Shown piece by piece: positions 23,761 through 33,743 of a stretch of DNA of 64,000 nucleotides. Source of the DNA: Hyalella azteca (lineage: Eukaryota; Arthropoda; Malacostraca; Amphipoda; Hyalellidae). Positions within the stretch are counted from its first letter, which is position 1, and each line of letters starts with the position of its first letter. The notes under the pieces were generated by a model. It searched no databases and was not told the origin of the DNA. It was given only the letters and a program-made list of their open reading frames with translations. The DNA lies in assembly GCF_000764305.2 (NCBI RefSeq), contig NW_025944007.1, positions 20,779 to 84,778 on the forward strand. The letters run 5' to 3'. The translations under genes were made by a program, and so were the position numbers.

Positions 23761-26200
23761 TCAGTGTAGGCCACCATCAGAGGCATTAAGCGTGGGGCCC
23801 TGATCATTGACATGAAACCATTCCCTGTTTTTAATTAATAAAATTAATTGCTTTTTGTTGGAATGGTGAGTGTGGGACAGTGGGAGGCCTTTAAAAAAAA
23901 AGTAACAGACTAACAGCCCACCAAGCATCTGAAGTTCAATCAATATTGAATTAAACTTTGTAATGTTGAATCAATGTTAATTAAATATTTTAATTACCGG
24001 TACTATATTTTGACTGCTGGGAGTCTGGAAGTGGGTCTCGTCTCAGTAGGAAAATGAGAAACTGTCAGAGCTACAACAAACATCCTGAGTGTGAGTGGAA
24101 GATACAGTGCTTCAAGTTCAATTACTGGAAACTTGGGAAGTAGGAACCCCTGATGCAAAGTTTGCAAACCTCCTGTAGTCTGCGGCTGAAATTCTTCTCG
24201 TTGTTTGACAAAATGTTTTGCACATTTGAACCAATTTTGCATTAATGCAATACAATTACAACACAACACATTATTGCCAACTGCTGAGATAAATACAGTA
24301 TACTCATGGCAAGGTGTACAGACATTGCGGTATACTCCAGGTGGGGCTTGTGCAGTATACCTACCTACTCCTGGCAAGCCTGCGAGGTATCAGTTATCAG
24401 TATGTGCACTGCACTGGCACTCTGGCAGCACTGCACAGACCACAGTACAGTATATACCTGGGAGTCTTCTTCTTCTTCTTTGCAGGGTGTCCACTTGGAG
24501 TGGACTTAAAGCCGCAGGTCTGCCAGATGGATGACTGTAGGGTTGGGACTTGGGCCTGACTCCTGAGAGATTATAGCTTGTGGTTTTCAGCTTCTTTGTA
24601 TATGAAATCAATTGCTGCCGTCTTGTGAGGTTGGCTGATGTAAGCTCAGTACAGGATTGGGTAGAAATTTACAGGGAACATATATTAGTAAATGAAATGA
24701 GTTACTGCTAATGTAATTTAGATAGGTAAGTAAGGGCTGCTAATATAACAACTTTCATTAAATAAAAAACAAAAAAAAATTAATAATAGAAATATATACA
24801 TAATTATGATAATATTAAAAAAACCTAGATGATCTACTTGCTAAATTGAAACATATATCAGCAGTTGCCATTATGGATTGCCATCAATGCCATCATTGCC
24901 ATGCATTAAGTAATTTAAGTGATTAACAATTCTATTCTAACCTGCGTCCTGCGAGTGCGAGTAACTATCATCATTGACGTTATATGGACGGGTGTATAGT
25001 GCATACTACATATTAGATGAAAATAGGAGCTTTCTATGTTAGTATATTAGCGCAGAGTCCGCAGACGCTACTTGTCAAGTTGTCCACTGACTCCACTCCA
25101 CATCTGTCGGCATAAAATAGATGATAAGATGAAGCTCTACGTAAGCTTCCTACTGTTATTACTAATACGATACCCAAAAGTGCAATCTTTCAAAAGATTT
25201 TGTAACGACATCATGCATGCTGCTATTGCTCGTCTAAAAGCGTGACGCTTCAGAGTTCAGACGAGGATGGTTTAAACGTAAAATGTTCCATGAGCGAGAC
25301 AGAATCTATTCTGCCAGAACTAGCGGACGACCTGTACTCACGGAACTCTCAATTTATTGTAGTCATTCATCGAAGTTTGTATAAAAAAAAACGACCATTC
25401 ATAGAAAATATATTCCTAGGGTAACTTCGGTAATAATGAGATTATGCCTGGCCTGACTCCAAGACATATTTTGAGAGAAGAACTTCACGTTATGAACATC
25501 AAAATTATTTAATAGAATTCAATGTAGATTGCAATAAAAGCTGATGCAGGAGGAGTATTGATGGTCTAATGTCCCCATATTTAAATTAGGTCGCCATAAG
25601 TCATCTGTAGGGGGAGCGTCTGGGTGGTGAAAAAACTTTTTTATTTACGGACGGATCACTTAGAAACTTGGTACACCTATGTAAAACAGAATTCTAAGAC
25701 TTTTTTGTTCGTGTATTTTTCTAAAAAAGAAAGAAAACGTGAAATTATTAGAAAACTGCAAAAAGGGGTACTATAGAAATCTATTTCCTCCTAGGATTTT
25801 GAAGCCACAACATCGAGACGCATATCATTCGATGCGTAAGGACCATATCTATCGATTCGTCTTCGCTTTTTTCGAATTTTTGTGGATGAGTAGCAAATTA
25901 AATAGAAATAGGATGAGCACACTTCTCTTAAATAGAAGTGTTGATGAGCACTTCTATTTAAGTGCTCGGCAGCTAATTTCCTCCGATCTAAAATGTTAAA
26001 GAACTCCCCCACCCGCCTCACTTTCGGAATATGACAAGAACGCATAAATCAACGTACAGAGATGGTTTTGGTTCCGTTGGTTGGCTCAGAACGTCAGCTT
26101 TAAGATGAGACTTGAAACTGGAAAAGCCAATACTGTTGATTTTGCACCCAGACGCTAACTTTAAATAAACCGCAGTCACCCTGAGCTGAGACTACGTAGC
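23761..26200. other. Unassigned stretch
   Basis: No gene recognised. An acceptor-like TTCTTCTTTGCAG at 24473-24485 is followed by only about 50 open bases and has no partner. The segment around 25780-25880 shares its GGACCATATCTATC core with 5665-5720, a dispersed repeat. Confidence 0.3.
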
Positions 26201-26204
26201 TATG

Positions 26205-26503
26205 TACAGGGTGCGGCGTGGGAACTTACTCTTTTAAAAAAATCACAAAGTAAAAAGTATTAAAGATAGCGTTTTAATTCTTTCTTTTTTACAAAGAGCT
26301 ACATTTAAAGTTTCGTTAGAAAAGTACACAGAGACTGCGAACGCGCGCTCCTCTCTCGACCACTGCATGGTCGCAACTGAACTGAGTGGACGAAAAACTT
26401 CATAGCCCGCGCACCATATTGCGCATGGCGCCACCTTCCTAGGACTAATGGCCGCCACGTGGCGCGCAATTCAAATAAGTAAGTTCCCGCGCCGCACCTT
26501 GTA
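26205..26503 (-). mobile_element. Internally deleted Tc1/mariner-type element
   Basis: The ends are inverted repeats of about 25 bp (TACAGGGTGCGGCGTGGGAA; from the right TACAAGGTGCGGCGCGGGAA) with TA at both borders. TATG also lies outside each end. On the minus strand a short frame reads MQWSREERAFAVSVYFSNE, which matches the N-terminal helix-turn-helix start of a common arthropod mariner-like transposase family (WSREERAFAVEAYFSN). All catalytic parts are missing. Confidence 0.75.
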
Positions 26504-26689
26504 TATGTCATCCAAAGTTATTTTGAAGTATTTCCCAGACGTAATAGCGTAACCAGCAGTGAAGCAAGGCGAGATATAACTCTAGGAGGTATTCTACAAT
26601 CTGAGCAAAGTTGTACATATATTTGCAATCTTGCTATATTTAAATGGCATTGCCGTATAGCAGACCTAAACGTTAGGTGAGAGGCAAAT

Positions 26690-26915
26690 ACTATGCTGTA
26701 ATACTGTACTGTAATATTTTATTATAAAACTGTACTGTAATACTGTACTGTAATATTTTATTATAAAACTGTACTGTAATACTGTACTGTAATATTGTAC
26801 TGTAATATTGCACTGTAATACTGTATTCTAAAACTGTACTGTAATACTGTACTGTAATATTGCTCTGTAATATCGATATTACACTGTAATACTGCACTGT
26901 AATATTGTAATCTTA
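26690..26915. repeat. TACTGTACTGTAAT-type minisatellite
   Basis: Irregular tandem array of 10- to 40-bp units built from ACTGTACTGTAATA and TTTTATTATAAA. Confidence 0.8.
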
Positions 26916-27107
26916 CTTTATCGTCGGTCATGCAAGGTCTAATTAGTTCATCTCATATTAGCTCGCGTAATCCAAGCTTCTTTTAGTCACCATCAGTCAG
27001 GCTGCGTTCAAGTCTTTATCCTAGCGACCTGTGGCCGCCTTATGGTCGCCCCACCGACGACGCTGGTGGTGACGGCCATAAGTCGCCCTTAGTTTCTGTT
27101 TCCCTTG

Positions 27108-27375
27108 ACACGTTGGTTAACTCAACCTATTTATAGCAAAAAGTTGGTTGATTCAAACTATTTATAGCAACACGTTGGTTGACTCAACCTATTTATAGCA
27201 ATAAGTTAGTATAGTAGTAGTATAGTATCTTCGGCATTAAAGAATAGGCCTAGATAGGCCTGTCGCCGAACCTCAAGTTGGTTGATTCAAACTATTTATA
27301 GCCACATGTTGGTTGACTCAACCTACTTGTAGCGATGAGTTAGTAGACCCAGCCTATTTGTAGCGATCAGTTGGT
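27108..27375. repeat. GTTGGTTGACTCAACC-type tandem repeat
   Basis: About 7 diverged units of 27-30 bp with core GTTGGTTGACTCAACCTATT, interrupted at 27205-27270. The core itself is partly palindromic (GGTTGACTCAACC). Confidence 0.75.
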
Positions 27376-27387
27376 TGATTCAGTTGG

Positions 27388-27740
27388 TTGTTAAGACGTG
27401 GCGGGAGTTGTTACGAGGCGGCGGGAGTTGTTAAGACGTGGCGGGAGTTGTTAAGACGTGGCGGGAGTTGTCAAGACGCGTCGGGAGTTGTTAAGACGTG
27501 GCGGGAGTTGTTAAGACGTGGCGGGAGTTGTTAAGACGTGGCGGGAGTTGTTAAGACGTGGCGGGAGTTGTTAAGACGCGGCGGGAGTTGTTAAGACGCG
27601 GCGGGAGTTGTGAAGACGCGGCGAGAGTTGTGAAGACGCGGCGGGAGTTGTTAAGACGCGGCGGGAGTTTTTAAGACGCGGCGGGAGTTGTTAAGACGCG
27701 GCGGGAGTTGTTAAGACGCGTCGGGAGTTGTTTCGACGCG
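27388..27740. repeat. 20-bp minisatellite (GTTAAGACGTGGCGGGAGTT)
   Basis: About 17 units with substitutions mostly at two positions (GTGGC/GCGGC/GCGTC). Confidence 0.9.
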
Positions 27741-27844
27741 TGTAGTTTTATGAGTTGCTTGTGTTGCCAATGTATGGTAAGGCTGAACTAGTAGAGTGCA
27801 ATGTAGTCACATTCTGCGCTGCTCTAGCGACCGGAGACGTATAA

Positions 27845-28565
27845 TGGTTCAATAAAACGCGTATTGATTCAATAAGACGTATAATGGTTCAATAAGACGT
27901 ATAATGGTTCAATAAGACGTATAATGGTTCAATAAGACGTATAATGACTCAATAAGACGTATAATGGCTCAATAAGACGTATAATGGCTCAATAAGACGT
28001 ATGGTGGTTCAATAAGACGTATAATGACTCAATAAGACGTATAATGGCTCAATAAGACGTATAATGGCTCAACAAGACGTGTAATGGTTCAATAAGACAT
28101 ATAATGGTTCAATAAGACGTATAATGGTTCAATAAGACGTATAATGGCTCAATAAGACGTATAATGGCTCAATAAGACGTATAATGGCTCAATAAGACGT
28201 ATAATGGCTCAATAAGACGTGTAATGATTCAATAAGACGTATAATGTCTCAATAAGACGTATAATGATTCAATAAGACGTATAATGGCTCAATAAGACGT
28301 ATAATGGCTCAATAAGACGTGTAATGATTCAATAAAACGTATAATGGCTCAATAAGACGTATAATGGCTCAATACGACGTATAATGGTTCAATAAGATGT
28401 TTAATGATTCAGTAAGACGCATTATGGTTCAATAAGATGTATAATGGCTCAATAAGACATATAATGCTTCAGTAAGACGTATAATGGCTCAATAAGACGT
28501 ATAATGGTTCAATATGACGTATAATGGCTTAATAAGACGTATAATGGATCAATAAGACGTATAGC
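27845..28565. repeat. 20-bp minisatellite (AATAAGACGTATAATGGCTC)
   Basis: About 36 units, with alternation between GGCTC, GGTTC and GATTC variants. No open reading frame runs across it. Confidence 0.9.
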
Positions 28566-28667
28566 TTCAATATATATCAGTCCATGACGGCATTCGCTAC
28601 AATTAGCCACGACTCGTCGTGACGTTACGTTGTGACCTAAATGCTCGTGGCCTTCAATGCTTCATAG

Positions 28668-28745
28668 TTATCGCCTGGTCTTGCCTGTTATCGCCTGGTC
28701 TTGCCTGTTATCGCCAGATCCGGCTCTGTTATCGCCTGATTGTGC
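28668..28745. repeat. Short 20-bp tandem repeat (TTATCGCCTGGTCTTGCCTG)
   Basis: Three to four units, decaying at the 3' side. Confidence 0.8.
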
Positions 28746-29230
28746 AGGTCTTGCCGGGAAGTATAGCGTTCTGTTGACACTTTTCAAGTCCTTATTAACA
28801 TGCAAGGAAGGTGACGTTATTTTGATCAATGACTGTTGAGATAAGTGAGTCATACGATGTGCGGAAGCTTTGATCATATTATTGTGTTCGGAGAAATATA
28901 AAGGCTCAAGATTTTGTTGCAGGTGCGATATATTTTACGATTGTAAATTTACGATACCGAACATCAAGGGGCCTGCAGACGTTACAGCCTCTAATCGTAA
29001 GTAGGTGAATCATTTAAATTTTCGCATATATAGTGCATAGTGCTATGGAAATACGGGAAAATTAGGAGGCTTTCTAATTACGGTGGTTTCATGCATTGAC
29101 ACATTGATCTATAAGTATAAATGTCGTAAAAAATAAAGAAGGGACAATACGGCAATTGTTTGTTCGTATTGAATTGAAGATTTATTGTTAAAATTAGGGG
29201 AAAAACTTGATTTTCATGAATTGAGAGCTG
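28746..29230. other. Unique spacer between minisatellites
   Basis: About 480 bp of AT-rich DNA without gene or repeat that I can identify. Confidence 0.3.
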
Positions 29231-29231
29231 C

Positions 29232-29730
29232 GTGGTGGTGGTGGTATGGTGCTGCGTGGTGATGGTATGGTGCTGCGTGGTGATGATATGGTGCTGCGTG
29301 GTGGTGGTATGGTGCTGCGTGGTGATGATATGGTGCTGCGTGGTGGTGGTATGGTGCTGCGTGGTGGTGGTATGGTGCTGCGTGGTGGTGGTATGGTGCT
29401 GCGTGGTGGTGATATGGTGCTGCGTGGTGGCGGTATGGTGCTGCGTGGTGGTGGTATGGTGCTGCGTGGTGGTGGTATGGTGCTGCGTGGTGGTGATATG
29501 GTGCTGCGTGGTGGTGATATGGTGCCGCGTGGTGATGATATGGTGCTGCGTGGTGGTGGTATGGTGCTGCGTGGTGATGATATGGTGCTGCGTGGTGGTG
29601 ATATGGTGCCGCGTGGTGATGATATGGTGCTGCGTGGTGGTGGTATGGTGCTGCGTGGTGATGATATGGTGCTGCGTGGTGATGATATGGTGCCGCGTGG
29701 TGATGATATGGTGCTGCGTGGTGGTGATAT
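29232..29730. repeat. 21-bp minisatellite (GTGCTGCGTGGTGGTGGTAT)
   Basis: About 24 units. Because 21 is divisible by three, all frames stay open on both strands, giving 166- to 197-codon artefact frames (MVLRGGG on plus, PPPRSTI on minus). There is no splice or start context. Confidence 0.95.
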
Positions 29731-29814
29731 AAAGTTATACCTACTCTCCTTAATCAGATTTTGTTTTAGTTTTAAATTATAATTCATCTGAAGATCTGAA
29801 TAGCGCGGTGGGCG

Positions 29815-29967
29815 ACCGTCTGGGCAGGAGGCTAACTGGGCTGGAGGCTAACTGGGCTGGAGGCTAACTGGGCTGGAGGCTAACTGGATATGAGGCTAAC
29901 TGGGCGGGAGGCTAACTGGGCGGGAGGCTAACTGGGCTGGAGGCTAACTGGGCTGGAGGCTAACTAA
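29815..29967. repeat. 15-bp minisatellite (CTGGAGGCTAACTGG)
   Basis: About 9 to 10 units. Confidence 0.9.
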
Positions 29968-30172
29968 GCAGTCATCACACTTCACACGATGCCGTGATGC
30001 AGTCATCACACTTCAATCGATGCCGTGATGTAGTCATCACACTTCACACGATGCCGTGATGCAGTCATCACACTTCACACGATGCCGTGATGCAGTCATC
30101 ACACTTCACACGATGCCGTGATGCAGTCATCACACTTCAAACGATACCGTGATGCAGTCATCACATCCATTA
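29968..30172. repeat. 31-bp minisatellite (GCAGTCATCACACTTCACAC core)
   Basis: Six to seven units; each contains the inverted pair ATCACAC / CGTGAT. Confidence 0.9.
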
Positions 30173-30890
30173 AAGAAATCCGTTGTGATGGCGGCAATAT
30201 TCATCACAAGCACCGCCTTGTGGTGATAACATCACTGCCAGATAACAGGGGCCGCGTGTGTCACGCTGATAGCGCTTATCAGTTGAACTGAGCAGCGCCG
30301 CGGTCTTTGAAGATTTCGGTCCGGAAATTGATGCCTCGGAGCACAACATAACGTGAATAAATACTTAGTCGCATACCCATTAAATTAATTACTACTATTT
30401 TAAGCATACATCAATACTTTTCATGCATATGTTAATACCCTATGATGAATAAGCACATCTGTGGGATATTTTCTGGTTATCAAATTTCCCACATAGTTCT
30501 GATTATTTTAGTTATAAATAAATACTTCTGGTTCTTCTACGTCGTTTGTAACTTGCCTGTTCATGTCTTTCTGTTAGCGGTATTTAGGTTGTCGTATTAA
30601 GTTTTTTTATTAATTTATCCTGCATTTATTATTTGCCACAGTAAAATTAACTGAAGCACTGAGATATATCCAAGTTATCATGCATTTCACATTTGCCGCC
30701 ATACAATTATTATAAGCATTGATATACATATATCAAATCTTAGAACTATTAATTGCCTTCATTCCGACGTATGTGCTCATACGATCACATAATCACCTAA
30801 ATAATGCTGGCAGGCTGCTTCCTATGGCATGTCTTCATTAATTAGCTTGTCTTTACTCCTCTTGTGAAGGATATTATCTTTGCCTTGCCT
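30173..30890. other. AT-rich spacer
   Basis: About 700 bp; nothing recognised. Confidence 0.3.
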
Positions 30891-30891
30891 A

Positions 30892-31145
30892 TCCAGATAA
30901 CTTTTTGCCGATCCAGCTAACTTTTGTCTATGCAGCTAACTCTTTGCCTATCCAGCTAACTTTTTGCCTATCCCGCTAACTTTTTGCCTATGCAGCTAGC
31001 TCTTTACCTATCCAGCTAACTTTTTGCCTATCCAGCTAGCTCTTTACCTATCCAGCTAACTTTTTGCCTATCCAGCTAACTTTTTGCCTATCCAGCTAAC
31101 TTTTTGCCCATCCAGCTAACTTTTTGCCTATCCAGCTAACTTTTT
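30892..31145. repeat. 20-bp minisatellite (TATCCAGCTAACTTTTTGCC)
   Basis: About 12 units. Confidence 0.9.
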
Positions 31146-31177
31146 ACCATCTCTGGGATGTACCAAAAGTACTGAAG

Positions 31178-31733
31178 CGTTGACTACGTCGTTGGCTATG
31201 TCGTTGACTACGTCGTTAACTATGTCGTTGACTACGTCGTTAACTATGTCGTTGACTACGTCGTTGACTACGTCGTTGACTACGTCGTTGACTACGTCGT
31301 TGACTATGTCGTTGACTACGTCGTTGACTACGTCGTTGACTATGTCGTTGACACCGTCGTTAACTATGTCGTTGACTATGTCGTTGACTACGTCGTTGAC
31401 TATGTCGTTGACTACGTCGTTGACTATGTCGTTGACTATGTCGTTAACTATGTCGTTGACAACGTCGTTGACTACGTCGTTGACTATGTCGTTGACACCG
31501 TCGTTAACTATGTCGTTGACTATGTCGTTGACTACGTCGTTGACTATGTCGTTGACTACGTCGTTGACTATGTCGTTGACTATGTCGTTAACTATGTCGT
31601 TGACAACGTCGTTGACTACGTCGTTGACTATGTCGTTGACACCGTCGTTAACTATGTCGTTGACTATGTCGTTGACTACGTCGTTGACTATGTCGTTGAC
31701 TACGTCGTTGACTATGTCGTTGACTATGTCGTT
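31178..31733. repeat. 12-bp minisatellite (GACTACGTCGTT) with higher-order period
   Basis: About 46 units of a 12-mer. A variant containing GACACCGTCGTTAAC recurs every 132 bp (31349, 31493, 31637 differ by 144; the surrounding order of variants repeats), so blocks of 12 units have themselves been duplicated. It runs into the N run, so its true length is unknown. Confidence 0.9.
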
Positions 31734-31861
31734 NNNNNNNNNNNNNNNNNNNNNNNNNNNNNNNNNNNNNNNNNNNNNNNNNNNNNNNNNNNNNNNNNNN
31801 NNNNNNNNNNNNNNNNNNNNNNNNNNNNNNNNNNNNNNNNNNNNNNNNNNNNNNNNNNNNN
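31734..31861. other. Assembly gap (128 N)
   Basis: N run between two different minisatellites; the assembler failed across the repeats. Confidence 1.
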
Positions 31862-32150
31862 TGCACACATCTGTCCTCCATCATGCACACATCTGTCCTC
31901 CATCATGCACACATCTGTCCTCCATCATGCACACATCTGTCCTCCATCATGCACACATCTGTCCTTCATCATGTACACATCTGTCCTCCATCATGCACAC
32001 ATCTGTCCCCCATCATGTACACATCTGTCTTTCATCTTGCACACATCTGTCCTCCATCCTGCACACATCTCTCCTCCATCTTGCACACATCTGTCCTCCA
32101 TCCTGTACACATATGTCCTCCATCCTGTACACATCTGTCCTCCATCGTGC
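31862..32150. repeat. 22-bp minisatellite (TGCACACATCTGTCCTCCAT)
   Basis: About 13 units after the gap. Confidence 0.9.
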
Positions 32151-32416
32151 AGTCCCAGTTTCGTAGGGCACGTCTAGCAGGTCGCAGAGACCGTCGAGCG
32201 TAAGAGGTATAAATGATTATGTGAAGAGATCACTTCACATAAGTGATAAAATGTCCTCGAGTTTTCACTCTAAATGCAGTAAAGTGGTCTGCGGAGTGTC
32301 ACATTCCTCATTGGTGACACAGAGTGTCTGTGATTGGCTGGATTGCGGGTAAAATGAACGATGAGTGTGAGTGCGGGCGATAAGACAATCGCTCGAGGAG
32401 TCGGGTGAACCAAAGG

Positions 32417-32450
32417 TATATAAGGCGGCGCGGGCGCGGCTTCTGTCACT
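32417..32450 (+). promoter_or_regulatory. Candidate core promoter (TATA box plus initiator)
   Basis: TATATAAG at 32417-32424 is followed at 32446-32450 by TCACT, an arthropod-type initiator. The spacing from TATA to the presumed +1 A is about 31 bp, and the surrounding DNA is CpG-rich (GGCGGCGCGGGCGCGG). It lies 1.1 kb upstream of the VWA7-like start codon, in the same orientation, in the only unique GC-rich patch nearby. The link to that gene is inference; two minisatellites would then lie in the 5' UTR or a 5' intron. Confidence 0.45.
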
Positions 32451-32737
32451 CGCGGTCACGCGGCGGACGTGGCGTGTTGCGTGTTGTGTGTCTGTTCTGG
32501 TGCCCTGGGTCGCGGGTTGTTCCCTAACGCAAGTGTTAGTTGTCATATAATCCTAAGCGGTGGAAACAGCTAATGTGTTGCGATCACATTTTTGGTTTAC
32601 ATTTCCAGGAATGATTCCTGCTATTAAAAGTCACCAAAAGTTATTGATGTCATTGATTCAGATACCAATCTCTCCCAAAACCTGAATTTTATTAGAATAT
32701 TTGTTATTCACTCCGACTGTGCATTGTCAGTTGGTGT

Positions 32738-33222
32738 GGGCTGAATATACGAGCTGAATATTCGTGCTGAATGTACGTACTGAATGTACGAGCTGAATAT
32801 ACGTGCGTGCTGAATGTACGTGCTGAATACACGAGCTGAATATACGAGCTGAATATACGTGCATGCTGAATATACGAGCTGAATATACGAGCTGAATATA
32901 CGTGCTGAATGTACGGGCTGAATGTACGGGCTGAATGTACGGGCTGAATGTACGGGCTGAATATACGAGCTGAATATACGTGCTGAATATACGTGCTGAA
33001 TATATGAGCTGAATATACGTGCTGAATATACGTGCTGAATATACGTGCTGAATATACGTGCTGAATGTACGGGCTGAATGTACGGGCTGAATGTACGGGC
33101 TAAATATACGAGCTGAATATACGTGCTGAATGTACGGGCTGAGTATACGATCAGAATGCACTAGCTGAATATACGAGCTAAATATACGAGCTGAATATAC
33201 GAGCTGAATATACGATATTATA
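32738..33222. repeat. 13-bp minisatellite (GCTGAATATACGA)
   Basis: About 37 units with TATACGA / TGTACGG / TATACGT variants. Confidence 0.9.
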
Positions 33223-33364
33223 CCGGTTTGTCGAACTCTCACTCTCCCTCTCCCCCCCTCCTGTGCAGCACGTAATCACATCACCAGGCCGCTAACAATC
33301 ACAAAGACTCTGCCAATATTCTTGCATCGCAGCCAATAACGGCGCCAATACCGAGACTTAGGTA

Positions 33365-33535
33365 AACTTTTATATACGAGACAGGTTACTCACTAGATAC
33401 GAGACAGGTTACTCACTAGATACGAGACAGGTTACTCACTAGATACGAGACAGGTTACTCACTAGATACGAGGCAGGTTACTCACTAGATACGAGGCAGG
33501 TTACTCACTAGATACGAGGCAGGCTACTAGTGCAG
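33365..33535. repeat. 23-bp minisatellite (CACTAGATACGAGACAGGTTA)
   Basis: Seven units ending 11 bp before the VWA7-like start codon, so they lie in its presumed 5' UTR or proximal promoter. Confidence 0.9.
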
Positions 33536-33545
33536 CAGCAACAAT

Positions 33546-33743
33546 ATGCTGGTGAAGCTAGTGCTGCTGGCCGCCATGGTGGTGGGGGGCGCGTGGGGGT
33601 TCCTGGGGCGCGGGGGTTTGCTGGAGGGCTATGGGGATGTGCTGGGGGTTGTGTGCCCCCAATTTGACCCCCGCACCCCCGCCTGGGACCACGTGGCCAT
33701 CACGACGGAGGGGGCGACCCGTGCCCTCGTGGAGCTCTTCCAG
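33546..33743 (+). CDS. VWA7-like exon 1: signal peptide
   Basis: It begins MLVKLVLLAAMVVGGAWGF, a basic residue followed by a hydrophobic stretch: a classical signal peptide, so the mature protein is extracellular. The rest (VCPQFDPRTPAWDHVAITT, then TRALVELFQ) matches the family's opening THA-x-ITE-x-A helix region. Donor CTTCCAG|GTGGGT, phase 0. Confidence 0.85.

Noticed and set aside
27388..28565. Regular direct repeats resembling a CRISPR array
   Set aside because: Units are contiguous with no unique spacers, and the genome is eukaryotic.
29194..29787. Long open frames on both strands (166-197 codons)
   Set aside because: They are translations of a 21-bp minisatellite; all frames are open only because the unit is a multiple of three.
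31128..32166. Long frames across the N run (NDIVNDV and TTSLTMSL repeats)
   Set aside because: 12-bp repeat translated through unknown bases; no coding evidence.
32727..33242. 171-codon minus-strand frame (YIQLVYSARIFS)
   Set aside because: Translation of the 13-bp minisatellite.
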